A stretch of DNA of 64,000 bases, from positions 1 to 64,000 of the forward strand of contig NZ_WBMT01000027.1 in NCBI RefSeq assembly GCF_008923185.1, given 5' to 3'. The stretch is from Actinomadura rudentiformis (GTDB taxonomy: Bacteria; Actinomycetota; Actinomycetes; Streptosporangiales; Streptosporangiaceae). Positions 1 through 7,976 of the stretch are shown here, in pieces (within the stretch, counting starts at the first letter, position 1; the number at the start of each line of letters is the position of its first letter). The translations under genes were made by a program, and so were the position numbers. The notes beneath the pieces are model-generated. The model was not told where the DNA came from. It was given only the letters and a program-made list of their open reading frames with translations, and ran no database searches.

Positions 1-6
1 GTTGGT

Positions 7-126
7 CGTTCGGTGGTTATGGCGAAGGGGAAACACCCGGTCCCATCCCGAACCCGGAAGTTAAGCCCTTCAGCGCCGATGGTACTGCACGGGAGACTGT
101 GTGGGAGAGTAGGACACCGCCGGACA
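7..126 (+). rRNA. rrf: 5S ribosomal RNA
   Basis: The stretch has the conserved 5S core: CCCGAACCCGGAAGTTAAG near position 47, CGCCGATGGTACT near 74, and GTGGGAGAGTAGG near 100. Its 5' and 3' ends (CGGTGG and CCGCCG) pair into the terminal helix. The exact ends are estimated from that helix to within a few bases. It is followed at once by a strong terminator, so it is the last gene of an rRNA operon whose 16S and 23S genes lie to the left of the window. Confidence 0.95.
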
Positions 127-135
127 CATATTAAG

Positions 136-163
136 AAAGGCCCCGCCTCACGGCGGGGCCTTT
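136..163. terminator. rRNA operon terminator, probably bidirectional
   Basis: A perfect 12-bp stem (AAAGGCCCCGCC / GGCGGGGCCTTT) closes on a 4-nt TCAC loop and is followed by TTTCTCATTT. The A-rich 5' and T-rich 3' flanks let it work in both directions. It ends the 5S transcript and sits two bases beyond the stop codon of the convergent saccharopine-dehydrogenase-like gene. Confidence 0.9.
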
Positions 164-164
164 C

Positions 165-1175
165 TCATTTCACCTGCCAGGTGACTCCGAAAGGTTCCAG
201 GAAGTTCAGGAAGCCGGTCGGATCGAAGGCCTCTGCGGGTGTGCGGGCTCCGCTCGGAGCGCCCCCCTCTGCCAGGCGCCGGGCGCCTTCGACGGCGATC
301 ACCGCGGTGAGGCGGTAGGGGTCCAGGCCCGTGACCCAGCCCTGCGCTTGCCGGCCCTGCTCGTCAGTGGCCTGGGCCAGCATCAGCCAGCGGTCCGATG
401 CCCGTTGCTCCGCGTCCGGTATCTCCGGCACGCTCTCGGCCACGCCGGCGCTCAGCGACAGGAAGAGCTCGACCACCTCCTCGCGGAGCGCACTGCGCAC
501 GCGGCCCGCCTTGATGTGGCGGGGTGCCATGGCCACACCCGGCAGCGCGAAACTCCCCACTGTGACCTCGCCCTGCTCGCCGGGGACGGCGATCGTCGAC
601 GGGGCGCCCGCCTTCACCGGGCGCCAGTCGCCGTCGGAGAATTCGAGCGGGTCCAGGGTGGCGACCGCGGCCATCGACCGGGCCGTGCCTCGGGAGGCGG
701 CGCCCAGGCGGCGGAGATCTGCGATGAGCAGGTCCGCCGGGGTGGCGGCCAGCCGTTCGGCGGTGAGACGGGCGATCAGGTCGCCCGGGCCGCCGTCGTC
801 GGCCATGGCGGGGACGATGGTGATTCCGCTCTCCTCGCGGAACGTGGTGAGGATGTGGTGGACGTAGTGCTGCTCTCCCGCGGTGTCGACGTAGTGAGCG
901 CCGGCGGCGATCGCGGCGCGGACGACCGGCTCCCCCCAGAGGGTGAACGGCCCGGCGCAGTTGACGACGACGTCACAGCCCTTGAACGCCGCGGCGAGGG
1001 CGTTCACGTCCTCTACCCCGGCGACCCGTACCTCATCCGCGTCCACCTCGGCCGCCACCCGTCGGAGACGCTCCTCGTCACGGCCCACCACCACGGGGGC
1101 GAGGCCGCGGCGGCGTAGTTCGTGGGCGGTGAGGCCCCCGGTGAATCCGCTTGCTCCATATACAGCGATCTTCAT
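165..1175 (-). CDS. Saccharopine dehydrogenase NADP-binding-domain protein (putative trans-acting enoyl reductase type)
   Basis: The protein of about 336 residues begins with a Rossmann fold (KIAVYGASGFTGG, GxxGxxG dinucleotide motif), followed by VVNCAGPF and GAHYVDTAGE, both typical of the saccharopine-dehydrogenase-like oxidoreductase family. Such proteins use NAD(P)H, but the substrate cannot be read from sequence. I place the start at the ATG at 1175, because a -10-like TAGCGT ends 7 nt upstream and would give a leaderless transcript; a GTG at 1184 and an ATG at 1181 are in-frame alternatives. The gene is divergent from the AraC-type regulator, which may control it, and convergent with the 5S gene. 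Confidence 0.85.
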   Translation of the reverse strand: MKIAVYGASGFTGGLTAHELRRRGLAPVVVGRDEERLRRVAAEVDADEVRVAGVEDVNALAAAFKGCDVVVNCAGPFTLWGEPVVRAAIAAGAHYVDTAGEQHYVHHILTTFREESGITIVPAMADDGGPGDLIARLTAERLAATPADLLIADLRRLGAASRGTARSMAAVATLDPLEFSDGDWRPVKAGAPSTIAVPGEQGEVTVGSFALPGVAMAPRHIKAGRVRSALREEVVELFLSLSAGVAESVPEIPDAEQRASDRWLMLAQATDEQGRQAQGWVTGLDPYRLTAVIAVEGARRLAEGGAPSGARTPAEAFDPTGFLNFLEPFGVTWQVK

Positions 1176-1182
1176 GGACATC

Positions 1183-1188
1183 ACGCTA
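1183..1188 (-). promoter_or_regulatory. -10 box of a leaderless promoter
   Basis: TAGCGT on the minus strand (TAnnnT) ends 7 nt before the ATG at 1175. The same hexamer with the same spacing precedes the NmrA-like gene at 17026. No clear -35 is visible. Confidence 0.5.
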
Positions 1189-1265
1189 GGGCCGCCGGGA
1201 GAGACGCCTTATGCCTCAGAGTCCAGCACCCATATCCGTTCGTCTCGCGGGGGCGGGTGTGGCTA

Positions 1266-1271
1266 TACGCT
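1266..1271 (+). promoter_or_regulatory. -10 box of a leaderless promoter (AraC-type gene)
   Basis: TACGCT (TAnnnT) lies 6 nt before the ATG at 1278, so transcription would begin at or next to the start codon. No Shine-Dalgarno sequence is present. Confidence 0.5.
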
Positions 1272-1277
1272 CGCTTC

Positions 1278-2129
1278 ATGGACGTGCTCAGTGACGCGAT
1301 CGCCGCGATGCGGCTCGGGCGTCCGCATTCCGCGCGTACGATCTTGGAGTCTCCTCATGAGACCCATTTCGAGTCGCAGCAGGGAGCCGGGTTCCATGTG
1401 ATCCTTCAGGGCTCTTGCCGCCTGCTTCCCGCGGAGGGCGAGCCACTTCTCCTGGGGGTGGGGGACGTGGTCTTCCTGCCGCGCGAGCTGGGCCATGGCA
1501 TCGCGGTGCCCGGTGAGGCCGGCGTCGCGCGGATGTTGTGCGGTGCGTACCGGCTCGATCAGGCCCGAGCCCATCCGCTGTTCGCCGAGCTCCCCGAGGT
1601 CGTGCACGTGCCCGCGCGCGTGGGCCGCCACCCCTCGCTCCAAGGCGCGATCGAACTGCTCGGACAGGAGCTGGACCGCCGGACCCCGCTCGGCGGCGAC
1701 GCGGCGCTGCCCGCCCTGCTCGACCTGCTTCTGCTGTACATCGTGCGAGCGTGGTACGACGACCGGCCCGGCGACACTGCGACGGGCTGGGCCGCGGCGT
1801 TCCGGGACCCGGCGGTCGCGGCGGCGCTGCGCGGCATCCACGAGGCGCCCGAGCGGCTCTGGACCGTCCAGTCGCTGGCCGCTCATGCGGACCTGTCGCG
1901 AGCGGCCTTCGCACGGCGTTTCACCGATCTGGTCGGATCGCCCCCGCTCACCTATCTGACCTGGTGGCGGATGACGATGGCGGCGCGCCTTCTGCGCGAT
2001 ACGGACCTGCCGCTCCGCGCCGTCGCCGCCCGCACCGGCTACACGTCGGAGTTCGCGTTCGCCAGGGCGTTCAAGCGTGAGTTCGGCGCCGCGCCAGGTC
2101 AGTACAGGCACGGCGCCGCGACGGCGTGA
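1278..2129 (+). CDS. AraC family transcriptional regulator with cupin sensor domain
   Basis: The protein has 283 residues. Residues about 20-130 form an AraC-type cupin region (GSCRLLPAEGEPLLLGVGDVV). The C-terminal 100 residues carry two helix-turn-helix motifs, the second being the AraC signature (LPLRAVAARTGYTSEFAFARAFKREFG). It resembles the cupin_6 AraC group, which often controls a neighbouring oxidoreductase. The start at 1278 is chosen because the longer frame upstream lacks similarity and the leaderless -10 fits here. It is divergent from the saccharopine-dehydrogenase-like gene, 102 nt apart, and that gene is its most likely target. Confidence 0.92.
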   Translation: MDVLSDAIAAMRLGRPHSARTILESPHETHFESQQGAGFHVILQGSCRLLPAEGEPLLLGVGDVVFLPRELGHGIAVPGEAGVARMLCGAYRLDQARAHPLFAELPEVVHVPARVGRHPSLQGAIELLGQELDRRTPLGGDAALPALLDLLLLYIVRAWYDDRPGDTATGWAAAFRDPAVAAALRGIHEAPERLWTVQSLAAHADLSRAAFARRFTDLVGSPPLTYLTWWRMTMAARLLRDTDLPLRAVAARTGYTSEFAFARAFKREFGAAPGQYRHGAATA

Positions 2130-2151
2130 GCCGCTAGATGGTGCGCAGGCG

Positions 2152-2664
2152 TTAGGTGGTGCGCAGGAACTCGGGTCGTGACTCCGTCCAGCCTGGAACC
2201 TTCAATTCGTTGAGGGCGGAGACGATGCGCCGTTCCTCGAACGTGAAGTGCGACTCCATGATGGCGGCGAGCCCGTCGAGCTCGTTGCGCACCTTCTCCG
2301 CCTCGTCCTCGCTCAGGTCCGCCGGCGCACCGAGACCGCCGACGAGATCCTCGATCTTGCGGAGGATCCCGTCCACCAGCTGATGGTCCTGTTCCAGCTT
2401 TTCGATCACGGGTCGTAGTTCAGGGAACTGCTCGGCGAGGGCGGGGAAGGCCCCTGCGTCCTCGCCGGTGTGGTGGCGTTCCAGCGCGGAGCAGAACGTC
2501 AGGCAATGCGCCCGCAGCTCGCGCGGGCGTTCGCCCGTCCCGTCGAGGAAGGCGTCGACGTTGTCCTGGAGGCGGGCAAGCTCCTCGCGGAGCCACAGGT
2601 GAACTTCGATCAGCTGGGTGCCGAACGCCGCGAGGCGGCCGTCCGGATCGGCGTGAGTGGTCAT
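2152..2664 (-). CDS. Hemerythrin domain-containing protein
   Basis: This 170-residue, all-helical protein has the spaced His/Glu ligands of a di-iron hemerythrin fold: H near the start (IEVHLWLREEL), RHHTGEDAGAFPAL, LEQDHQLVDG, and ESHFTFEERRIV. These proteins bind oxygen, NO or iron, and in actinobacteria they are often stress-linked. A CATAAT -10-like box lies 8 nt before the start codon and overlaps the stop of the upstream serine-hydrolase gene. Only 9 nt separate the two genes, so both read-through and an own promoter are possible. Confidence 0.88.
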   Translation of the reverse strand: MTTHADPDGRLAAFGTQLIEVHLWLREELARLQDNVDAFLDGTGERPRELRAHCLTFCSALERHHTGEDAGAFPALAEQFPELRPVIEKLEQDHQLVDGILRKIEDLVGGLGAPADLSEDEAEKVRNELDGLAAIMESHFTFEERRIVSALNELKVPGWTESRPEFLRTT

Positions 2665-2673
2665 CGCCGCCGA

Positions 2674-3825
2674 TTATGCCCGACTGTGCCCGCTATGACT
2701 GACCTCTCCCAACGCCTTCCGGACGAGCGTGACCAGCTCGGTCGCGGTGGCGAAGTCGCCGCTGACCATGTTCTTGGTCACGGCGAACGCGACGCCGGTC
2801 GAGGGGTCTCCGAAGGCGAAGCTCCCGCCGACGCCACCCATGCCGAACGCCGTGGGCGAGTCGAGCGACGGGGCGACCGGCAGCCCGAGGGCGTATCCGA
2901 GCCCCCACGTGGCCGGGTTGCCGAAGACCTCGTCGATGCCGCTGATCGACACCGTGGTCACCTCGCGCAGGCGTTCCGGCGAGATCAGGCGGACGCCGTC
3001 GACCTCGTCCATCATCGCCGCCAGCATGCGGGCGGTGGCACGGGCGGAGGTCTTGCCGCCGGCCGGGATGTCCGCGGCCAGAACGTCGGTGCGGTTGCCG
3101 AACGCGGCGTTCGGGAAGAGCTCCATCGGCCCGGCGCGGAACATGAGCGAGTCGGCGGGCATCTCCGGCCACTCGTCGCCTGCGGCGGCATCACCGGCCG
3201 GCGCCGGGTCCTCCAGCGTGGCGAGCCTGCCGTGCTCGGACTCGGGCATGCCGAAGTAGAGTTCGCCGTCCACGCTCAGGGGCACGGTGATGTCCTCCCG
3301 CAGCACCTGCGAGATGGGTTTCCCGGTCACCCGCCGCACGATCTCCCCCGCGATGTAGCCGAAGGTGTAGGCGTGGTAGCCCGTCTTCGTCCCCGGCTCC
3401 CACCACGGTTCGGCGTCGGCGACGGCCGTGCACATCTTGTCCCAGTCGCAGATGTCTTCTACGGATGTGTCCAGCGGCACGCCGGGGACTCCCGCGGAGT
3501 GGTTCAGCACGTGCCGTACGGTCACCTTGTCCTTGCCGTGGGCGCCGAACTCCGGCCACACCTCCACGACAGGCGTGTCGTAGCCGAGAACACCGCGTTC
3601 GGCGAGCACGTGCACGACGGCCGACGTCGCGGCCTTGCCGATCGAGAAGTTGTAGAAGACGGTGCCCGGGGTGACGGGACGTCCGGTCGCGGCGTCCGCC
3701 ACGCCCGCGACCGCCTCGACCACCGGCTCGCCGTGGCGGTAGACCGAAACTTGGAGGCCGCGTTCCGTGCCCGACTCCACCAGGCGGTCGAGGGCCTGCT
3801 GTACCTGCTTCTGGATATCGCTCAT
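2674..3825 (-). CDS. Serine hydrolase, class-C beta-lactamase fold (EstB-like esterase)
   Basis: The protein of about 383 residues has the S-x-x-K nucleophile motif in YNFSIGKAATSAV, a tyrosine motif around GYHAYTFGYIAGE, and a late Gly-rich motif GMGGVGGSFAFGDP in place of KTG. These match the beta-lactamase/D,D-peptidase/esterase superfamily (Pfam Beta-lactamase). No signal peptide is visible, so a cytosolic esterase is more likely than a drug-resistance enzyme. The start at 3825 (MSDIQKQ) matches the family; an in-frame ATG at 3858 is an alternative. It is divergent from a TetR gene across a perfect palindrome, which suggests repression by that regulator. Confidence 0.85.
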   Translation of the reverse strand: MSDIQKQVQQALDRLVESGTERGLQVSVYRHGEPVVEAVAGVADAATGRPVTPGTVFYNFSIGKAATSAVVHVLAERGVLGYDTPVVEVWPEFGAHGKDKVTVRHVLNHSAGVPGVPLDTSVEDICDWDKMCTAVADAEPWWEPGTKTGYHAYTFGYIAGEIVRRVTGKPISQVLREDITVPLSVDGELYFGMPESEHGRLATLEDPAPAGDAAAGDEWPEMPADSLMFRAGPMELFPNAAFGNRTDVLAADIPAGGKTSARATARMLAAMMDEVDGVRLISPERLREVTTVSISGIDEVFGNPATWGLGYALGLPVAPSLDSPTAFGMGGVGGSFAFGDPSTGVAFAVTKNMVSGDFATATELVTLVRKALGEVSHSGHSRA

Positions 3826-3888
3826 GCAGGTGAGACCGCCCTCCGGCCGAGAACTCATCGCTCTTCGGCAAGAGTGCCCATCGCCGTT

Positions 3889-3903
3889 TCAATCAGTGAT
3901 TGA
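3889..3903. promoter_or_regulatory. 15-bp perfect palindrome, probable TetR operator
   Basis: TCAATCA-G-TGATTGA is a perfect inverted repeat with 7-bp arms in the divergent region between the serine hydrolase and the TetR gene. It overlaps a TTGACG -35 candidate (3900-3905) that has a 17-bp spacer to TTCACT (3923-3928), 6 nt before the TetR ATG at 3935. Autoregulation plus control of the divergent hydrolase is the natural reading. Confidence 0.6.
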
Positions 3904-3934
3904 CGTGCCGATGGCCCGGTGTTTCACTGAGCGG

Positions 3935-4561
3935 ATGCCGCCCGAGGAGCAGGAGCAGAAGCAGGTCCGGCACCGCCTGCTGGACGCCGCCGAAAGCCTC
4001 CTGCGCGACCGGGGATACGAGAGCCTCTCGATCCGGGCGGTCAACAGGGCCGCGGGAATGAACCCCGCCGCCGTCCACTATCACTTCGGTTCGAAGCAGG
4101 CGCTGGTCACCGCGCTGCTCGAACGGCGCCTGCGGCCGGTCTGGGACGGCCGGCTGGCCGACCTCGACAAGCTCGCTGGGGCGGGCACGCCGCCGGCCAT
4201 CAGCGATCTCGCCGCGTTCCTGGTCGAACCGATGGCGCGGCTCGCCGCCGACGAGGATGAACGCTGGGCGCTCGCGCTCCTGGCCCGGCTCGTCCTGACG
4301 GACGCCGCGCTGCCCTGGCGGTCACCCTGGTCGGCTCCCGGACCGTGGATCACGATGATCCGCCGGGCTCGGCCCGGCCTGCCCGCCGAGGTGGCGGCGG
4401 AACGCTGGCGGCTGGCACGGGATCTGGTCCTGCTCACCTACGGCGCGCCCCTAGCAGAGCCGGGTGAACGGACCGCACCGCCTTCTCCGGAGGTGGTCAC
4501 CGCGTTCGTCGCGGCGGGACTCGCCGCCCCCCACCACCGCGCGGAAGGAAACGGCGCATGA
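3935..4561 (+). CDS. TetR/AcrR family transcriptional regulator
   Basis: The 208-residue protein has a TetR N-terminal HTH (RLLDAAESLLRDRGYESLSIRAVNRAAGMNPAAVHYHFGSKQALV written in pieces: RAAGMNPAAVHYHFGSK is the recognition region). The C-terminal half is a ligand-binding domain of the kind seen in regulators of catabolic flavoenzymes. The ATG at 3935 is preferred because a promoter with TTGACG -35 places transcription at that codon; ATG 3911 is in frame upstream. Its stop overlaps the start of the flavin oxidoreductase by ATGA, so the two are translationally coupled. Confidence 0.88.
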   Translation: MPPEEQEQKQVRHRLLDAAESLLRDRGYESLSIRAVNRAAGMNPAAVHYHFGSKQALVTALLERRLRPVWDGRLADLDKLAGAGTPPAISDLAAFLVEPMARLAADEDERWALALLARLVLTDAALPWRSPWSAPGPWITMIRRARPGLPAEVAAERWRLARDLVLLTYGAPLAEPGERTAPPSPEVVTAFVAAGLAAPHHRAEGNGA

Positions 4562-5727
4562 CCTCGGTCTTCGAACCGGCCCGCCTCGGACCTCTCACCC
4601 TCCGCAACCGTGTCGTCAAGGCCGCGACGTTCGAAGGCAGGACACCGCGCGGGGTGGTCACCGATGAGCTGATCGGGTTCCACCGCGGCATCGCGGCCGG
4701 TGGCGTCGCGATGACGACCGTGGCGTACTGCGCGGTGGCGCCAGAGGGGCGGACGGAGCGGCGTCAGATCCACATGAGCCGGGAGGCGGTGCCCGGCCTG
4801 ACACGGCTCGCCGAAGCCGTCCACGCCGAGGGCGCCGCGGTGTCGGCTCAGCTCGGCCACGCGGGACCGGTCGCCGACGCCCGTTCCAACCGGGCGCCCG
4901 CGCTGAGCGCGTCCCGGCGGCTGAGCCCGCTGACCGGGCGGTTCATCCAAGCCGCGACGACCGATGACATCGACCGTGTCACGGCCGCGCACGCCGACGC
5001 CGCCGTGCTCGCCGCGGACGCCGGATTCGACGCCGTCGAGCTGCACTTCGGGCACAACTACCTGATCAGTTCGTTTCTGAGCCCGCGCCTCAACCGGCGC
5101 GGCGACGGCTGGGGCGGGACGTTGGACAACAGGGCGCGCCTCGGCCGGCAGGTGGCCGAAGCGGTGCGGGCCAAGGTGGGCACGCGCATCGCGATCACGG
5201 CGAAGCTCAACATGGACGACGGGGTCCGCGGCGGTCTCCGGCCGGACGAGAGCGTGCGGTTCGCCCGGTTGCTGGAGGCGGACGGGCACCTGGACGCCCT
5301 CGAGCTCACGGCGGGCAGCTCCCTGCTCAACCCGATGTACCTCTTCCATGGAAGGGCACCGGTCAAGGAGTTCGCGGCGGCCTTCCCGCAACCGCTGCGT
5401 TCGGGGCTCCGGCTGTTCGGCCGCTTCTTCCTGCGCGAATACCCGTACACCCCGCTCTATCTGCTGCCGCTGGCACGCGAGTTCAGAGCGGCCCTCAGCA
5501 TGCCGCTGATCCTCCTCGGCGGGGTCACCGACCACGCCGGGATGACGCGCGCCATGGACGAGGGCTTCGAGTTCGTGGCGATGGGCCGCGCGCTGCTCAT
5601 GGAGCCCGATCTCATCGAACGTATCCGGCGGGACACCTCCACCACCTCGGCGTGCATCCACTGCAATCGCTGCATGCCGACCATTTACCGGGGGACACAC
5701 TGCCCTCTCAGGTTGACCTCGACCTGA
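4558..5727 (+). CDS. NADH:flavin oxidoreductase / old yellow enzyme family
   Basis: The 389-residue TIM-barrel flavoenzyme shows LGPLTLRNRVVKAATFEG, the active-site H-F-G-H in VELHFGHNYLISSFLSP, and the FMN phosphate-binding region LGGVTDHAG...FVAMGRALL. These enzymes reduce activated C=C bonds with FMN and NAD(P)H. The C-terminus has a cysteine cluster (CIHCNRC and a further Cys 10 residues later) like the 4Fe-4S site of dienoyl-CoA reductases, although the large second domain of those enzymes is absent. It is coupled to the upstream TetR gene by an ATGA overlap and probably belongs to its regulon. Confidence 0.88.
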   Translation: MTSVFEPARLGPLTLRNRVVKAATFEGRTPRGVVTDELIGFHRGIAAGGVAMTTVAYCAVAPEGRTERRQIHMSREAVPGLTRLAEAVHAEGAAVSAQLGHAGPVADARSNRAPALSASRRLSPLTGRFIQAATTDDIDRVTAAHADAAVLAADAGFDAVELHFGHNYLISSFLSPRLNRRGDGWGGTLDNRARLGRQVAEAVRAKVGTRIAITAKLNMDDGVRGGLRPDESVRFARLLEADGHLDALELTAGSSLLNPMYLFHGRAPVKEFAAAFPQPLRSGLRLFGRFFLREYPYTPLYLLPLAREFRAALSMPLILLGGVTDHAGMTRAMDEGFEFVAMGRALLMEPDLIERIRRDTSTTSACIHCNRCMPTIYRGTHCPLRLTST

Positions 5728-5824
5728 GTCGAGGTCCTACTGTCGTGACGGAGGCGACGAGGGAGCGCCAAGCGCAGCTTGTCCGTTGGCAGGGCGACTG
5801 GGTGAGGGCTGAGGGAAGGCGGGC

Positions 5825-6940
5825 ATGGGGATGGGCGGGGCAGAGATCGTGCGGCCGGGGTTCGAGCCGGTGCGTGCGCTCTTCATGGAGATCGCGGCGA
5901 CGCGGCCGCAGGTGAACGCGGCGCTCGCGGCGTACGTCGACGGCGCGCCCGTCGTCGATCTGTGGACCGGACCCGCCTACCGGGCCGACAGCATCCAGGG
6001 TGTCTACTCGGCGACCAAGGGCGCCGCCGGCATCGCGCTCGCCCTGCTGATCCAGCGCGGGCTCGTCGATCCCGACGCGCCGGTGGCCGACTACTGGCCG
6101 GAGTTCGCCGCGGCGGGCAAGGACACGATCACGGTGCGCGGGCTGGCTTCCCATCAGGCGGGGCTGGTGAACGTCGATGGCGGGTTCACCTTCGACGAAT
6201 TCACCGGGCACACGCGGCTGGCCGAACGACTCGCGGCGCAGCGGCCGTTCTGGGAGCCGGGGACGGGCCACGGTTACCACGCGCTCACGATCGGCACGCT
6301 GGTCAGCGAGTTGTTCCTGCGTGTGACCGGGCAGCCGGTCGGCGAGTTCTTCCGGCGGGAGATCGCCGAGCCGTACGGTGTGGACTTCTTCATCGGGCTG
6401 CCGGAGCGCGAGGAGCCACGGGTCGTGCCGAGCCTTCCCATCGACATCGGGGGAGACGGCCCGGCGCCGTTCGAGCTGCCGCCCTTCTTCCGCCAGGCGA
6501 TGAACATCGGCGTGGAGTTCGAAGAAGGCAGCAACCTGCCCGGCCTGCGGTCGTTCCGTGCCGCCGGGGTGGCGTCCATCGGCGGCTTCGGGAGCGCCCG
6601 CGGCCTGGCCAGGCTCTACGCCGTCGCCACCCAGGAGGTCGAGGGCCGCCCACCGCTGCTCACGCCGGAGACCCTCGCGGCGGTGGCGGAGGTCCAGGTC
6701 TCCGGCGCCGACCTGGTGCTGCCGTTCCCGACCACCTACTCCATGCTCTTCGAACCGGCCGCCCCCACCGCCGGGCGGGGGTCGTTCGGCCACTCGGGGG
6801 CCAATGGCGCGCTCGCCTACGCCGATCCCGACCTCGGGCTCGCGTTCGGCTACACGACCGACACGCCCAGCTCGGTCGGCGGCGCCGACCCGGTGACCGC
6901 CGACCTCTCGCACGCCCTCGCCGCCGCCATCCGCAGCTGA
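5825..6940 (+). CDS. Serine hydrolase, class-C beta-lactamase fold
   Basis: The 371-residue protein is a second member of the family found at 2674-3825. It has S-x-x-K in VYSATKGAAGIAL, the tyrosine region GYHALTIGTLVSEL, and H-S-G in GRGSFGHSGANGAL, the counterpart of KTG. No signal peptide is visible, which favours an intracellular esterase or amidase. A purine-rich GAGGGAAGG stretch precedes the ATG at 5825. The gene lies 97 nt after the flavin oxidoreductase on the same strand, and may be co-transcribed or have its own promoter. Confidence 0.85.
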   Translation: MGMGGAEIVRPGFEPVRALFMEIAATRPQVNAALAAYVDGAPVVDLWTGPAYRADSIQGVYSATKGAAGIALALLIQRGLVDPDAPVADYWPEFAAAGKDTITVRGLASHQAGLVNVDGGFTFDEFTGHTRLAERLAAQRPFWEPGTGHGYHALTIGTLVSELFLRVTGQPVGEFFRREIAEPYGVDFFIGLPEREEPRVVPSLPIDIGGDGPAPFELPPFFRQAMNIGVEFEEGSNLPGLRSFRAAGVASIGGFGSARGLARLYAVATQEVEGRPPLLTPETLAAVAEVQVSGADLVLPFPTTYSMLFEPAAPTAGRGSFGHSGANGALAYADPDLGLAFGYTTDTPSSVGGADPVTADLSHALAAAIRS

Positions 6941-6979
6941 CATCCGGCTCACGCGTGCTCGCCGCCGCCGCGCTCGGCC

Positions 6980-7744
6980 TCACCGCGTTCGCCGAATCCC
7001 AGGGTCTGCGATCGCGAGCTCGGCGGCGACTCCGTAGTGGTCGGACAGGTAGTCGTGGCGGCCGTCGGGTAGCCGTACGCGATCCTGGAACACGAGCTCA
7101 GCGGCCCCCGTGAACCCGCGTACGAAAACATGGTCGATCGGGGGATAGGGCGCGTTCCCTGGCTCCGGCCGGAACGTCGGCCGCGTGTCGTTCTCCAGGA
7201 GGTCGCGCACTCCCGACCTGGCTGCGAACTCCTTCAGTAGCGGCGAGTCACGATGCACGTTGAAGTCGCCTACCGCGACCACGGGAAAGTCCTCCGGGAT
7301 TTTGGCGATGATGTCGCCCAGCCGATGCAGTTCCCCTTCCAGCACCGGCCTGTAACGGCTGCCCGCGGACCAGTCGCCGTCCCGGTTGAAGGTCAGGTGC
7401 GTGTTGACGACGGCCACGTCCCCGCTGGGTGTGCGGACTCGCGCCACGTGCACGCCCTTGCGCATGAGGAACTCCGGCCGGGGCGGTCCCGCCAAGGGGT
7501 ACGGCGTGAACCGGAACCGCTCGATCGGCCATCGGGACAACATCACCAGGCCGCCCTTGAGCATGAAGGCCCCGCTCGCGGCGCAGTGCGGGAAACACCG
7601 GCGCACAAGCGGCAGGTTAGGGCGGTAGAGAAACTCCTGCAGGCAGACGATGTCGTAGTCGTCCCGTTCAAGCTGGTCGGCCAGTCCGCGCAAACGTGAC
7701 CGTGCAGATCCGCGGAAGAGCGTGTTGAACGTCAGCAGCCTCAT
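6980..7744 (-). CDS. Endonuclease/exonuclease/phosphatase family protein
   Basis: The 254-residue protein has the EEP signature motifs in order: LTFNTLFR, the metal-binding glutamate in VCLQEF, VVNTHLTF, the catalytic GDFNVHRDS, and the C-terminal S-D-H in DYLSDHYGV. Members cleave phosphodiesters in DNA, RNA, phosphoinositides or sphingomyelin, and the substrate here is unknown. No signal peptide is visible. It is convergent with the serine hydrolase, with 39 nt between. Confidence 0.87.
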   Translation of the reverse strand: MRLLTFNTLFRGSARSRLRGLADQLERDDYDIVCLQEFLYRPNLPLVRRCFPHCAASGAFMLKGGLVMLSRWPIERFRFTPYPLAGPPRPEFLMRKGVHVARVRTPSGDVAVVNTHLTFNRDGDWSAGSRYRPVLEGELHRLGDIIAKIPEDFPVVAVGDFNVHRDSPLLKEFAARSGVRDLLENDTRPTFRPEPGNAPYPPIDHVFVRGFTGAAELVFQDRVRLPDGRHDYLSDHYGVAAELAIADPGIRRTR

Positions 7745-7964
7745 CCGGCCTCAGCCCCGCAGAGATCCCGGCGTACGCTCACCCGAGCGGCATGGTCTTC
7801 GCCGAACACGGTGGCGAAACGTTCACTACGCAATGCCCCGGTCGCTTCCATGCTCATGCCATGGAATCTATCGCCGCGTATGTGCTGGGCAGTTTCCTCC
7901 TTGCGGTCGGCTGCACCCACTGGCTGTTCCCCGCCATTACCGGAATGGGCTACCGGCCGCCACG

Positions 7965-7970
7965 TACGGT
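7965..7970 (+). promoter_or_regulatory. -10 box of a leaderless promoter (AlkZ-like gene)
   Basis: TACGGT lies 6 nt before the ATG at 7977, and no ribosome binding site is present. The 232-nt gap between 7744 and 7977 otherwise holds no convincing gene. Confidence 0.45.
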
Positions 7971-7976
7971 AGGCAC

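Noticed and set aside
13..318. Open frame across the 5S rRNA gene and terminator
   Set aside because: The sequence is plainly a 5S rRNA gene and a hairpin terminator.
2674..6940. Two beta-lactamase-fold proteins as antibiotic resistance genes
   Set aside because: Both lack signal peptides and a KTG box and match EstB-like esterases, so resistance is not supported.
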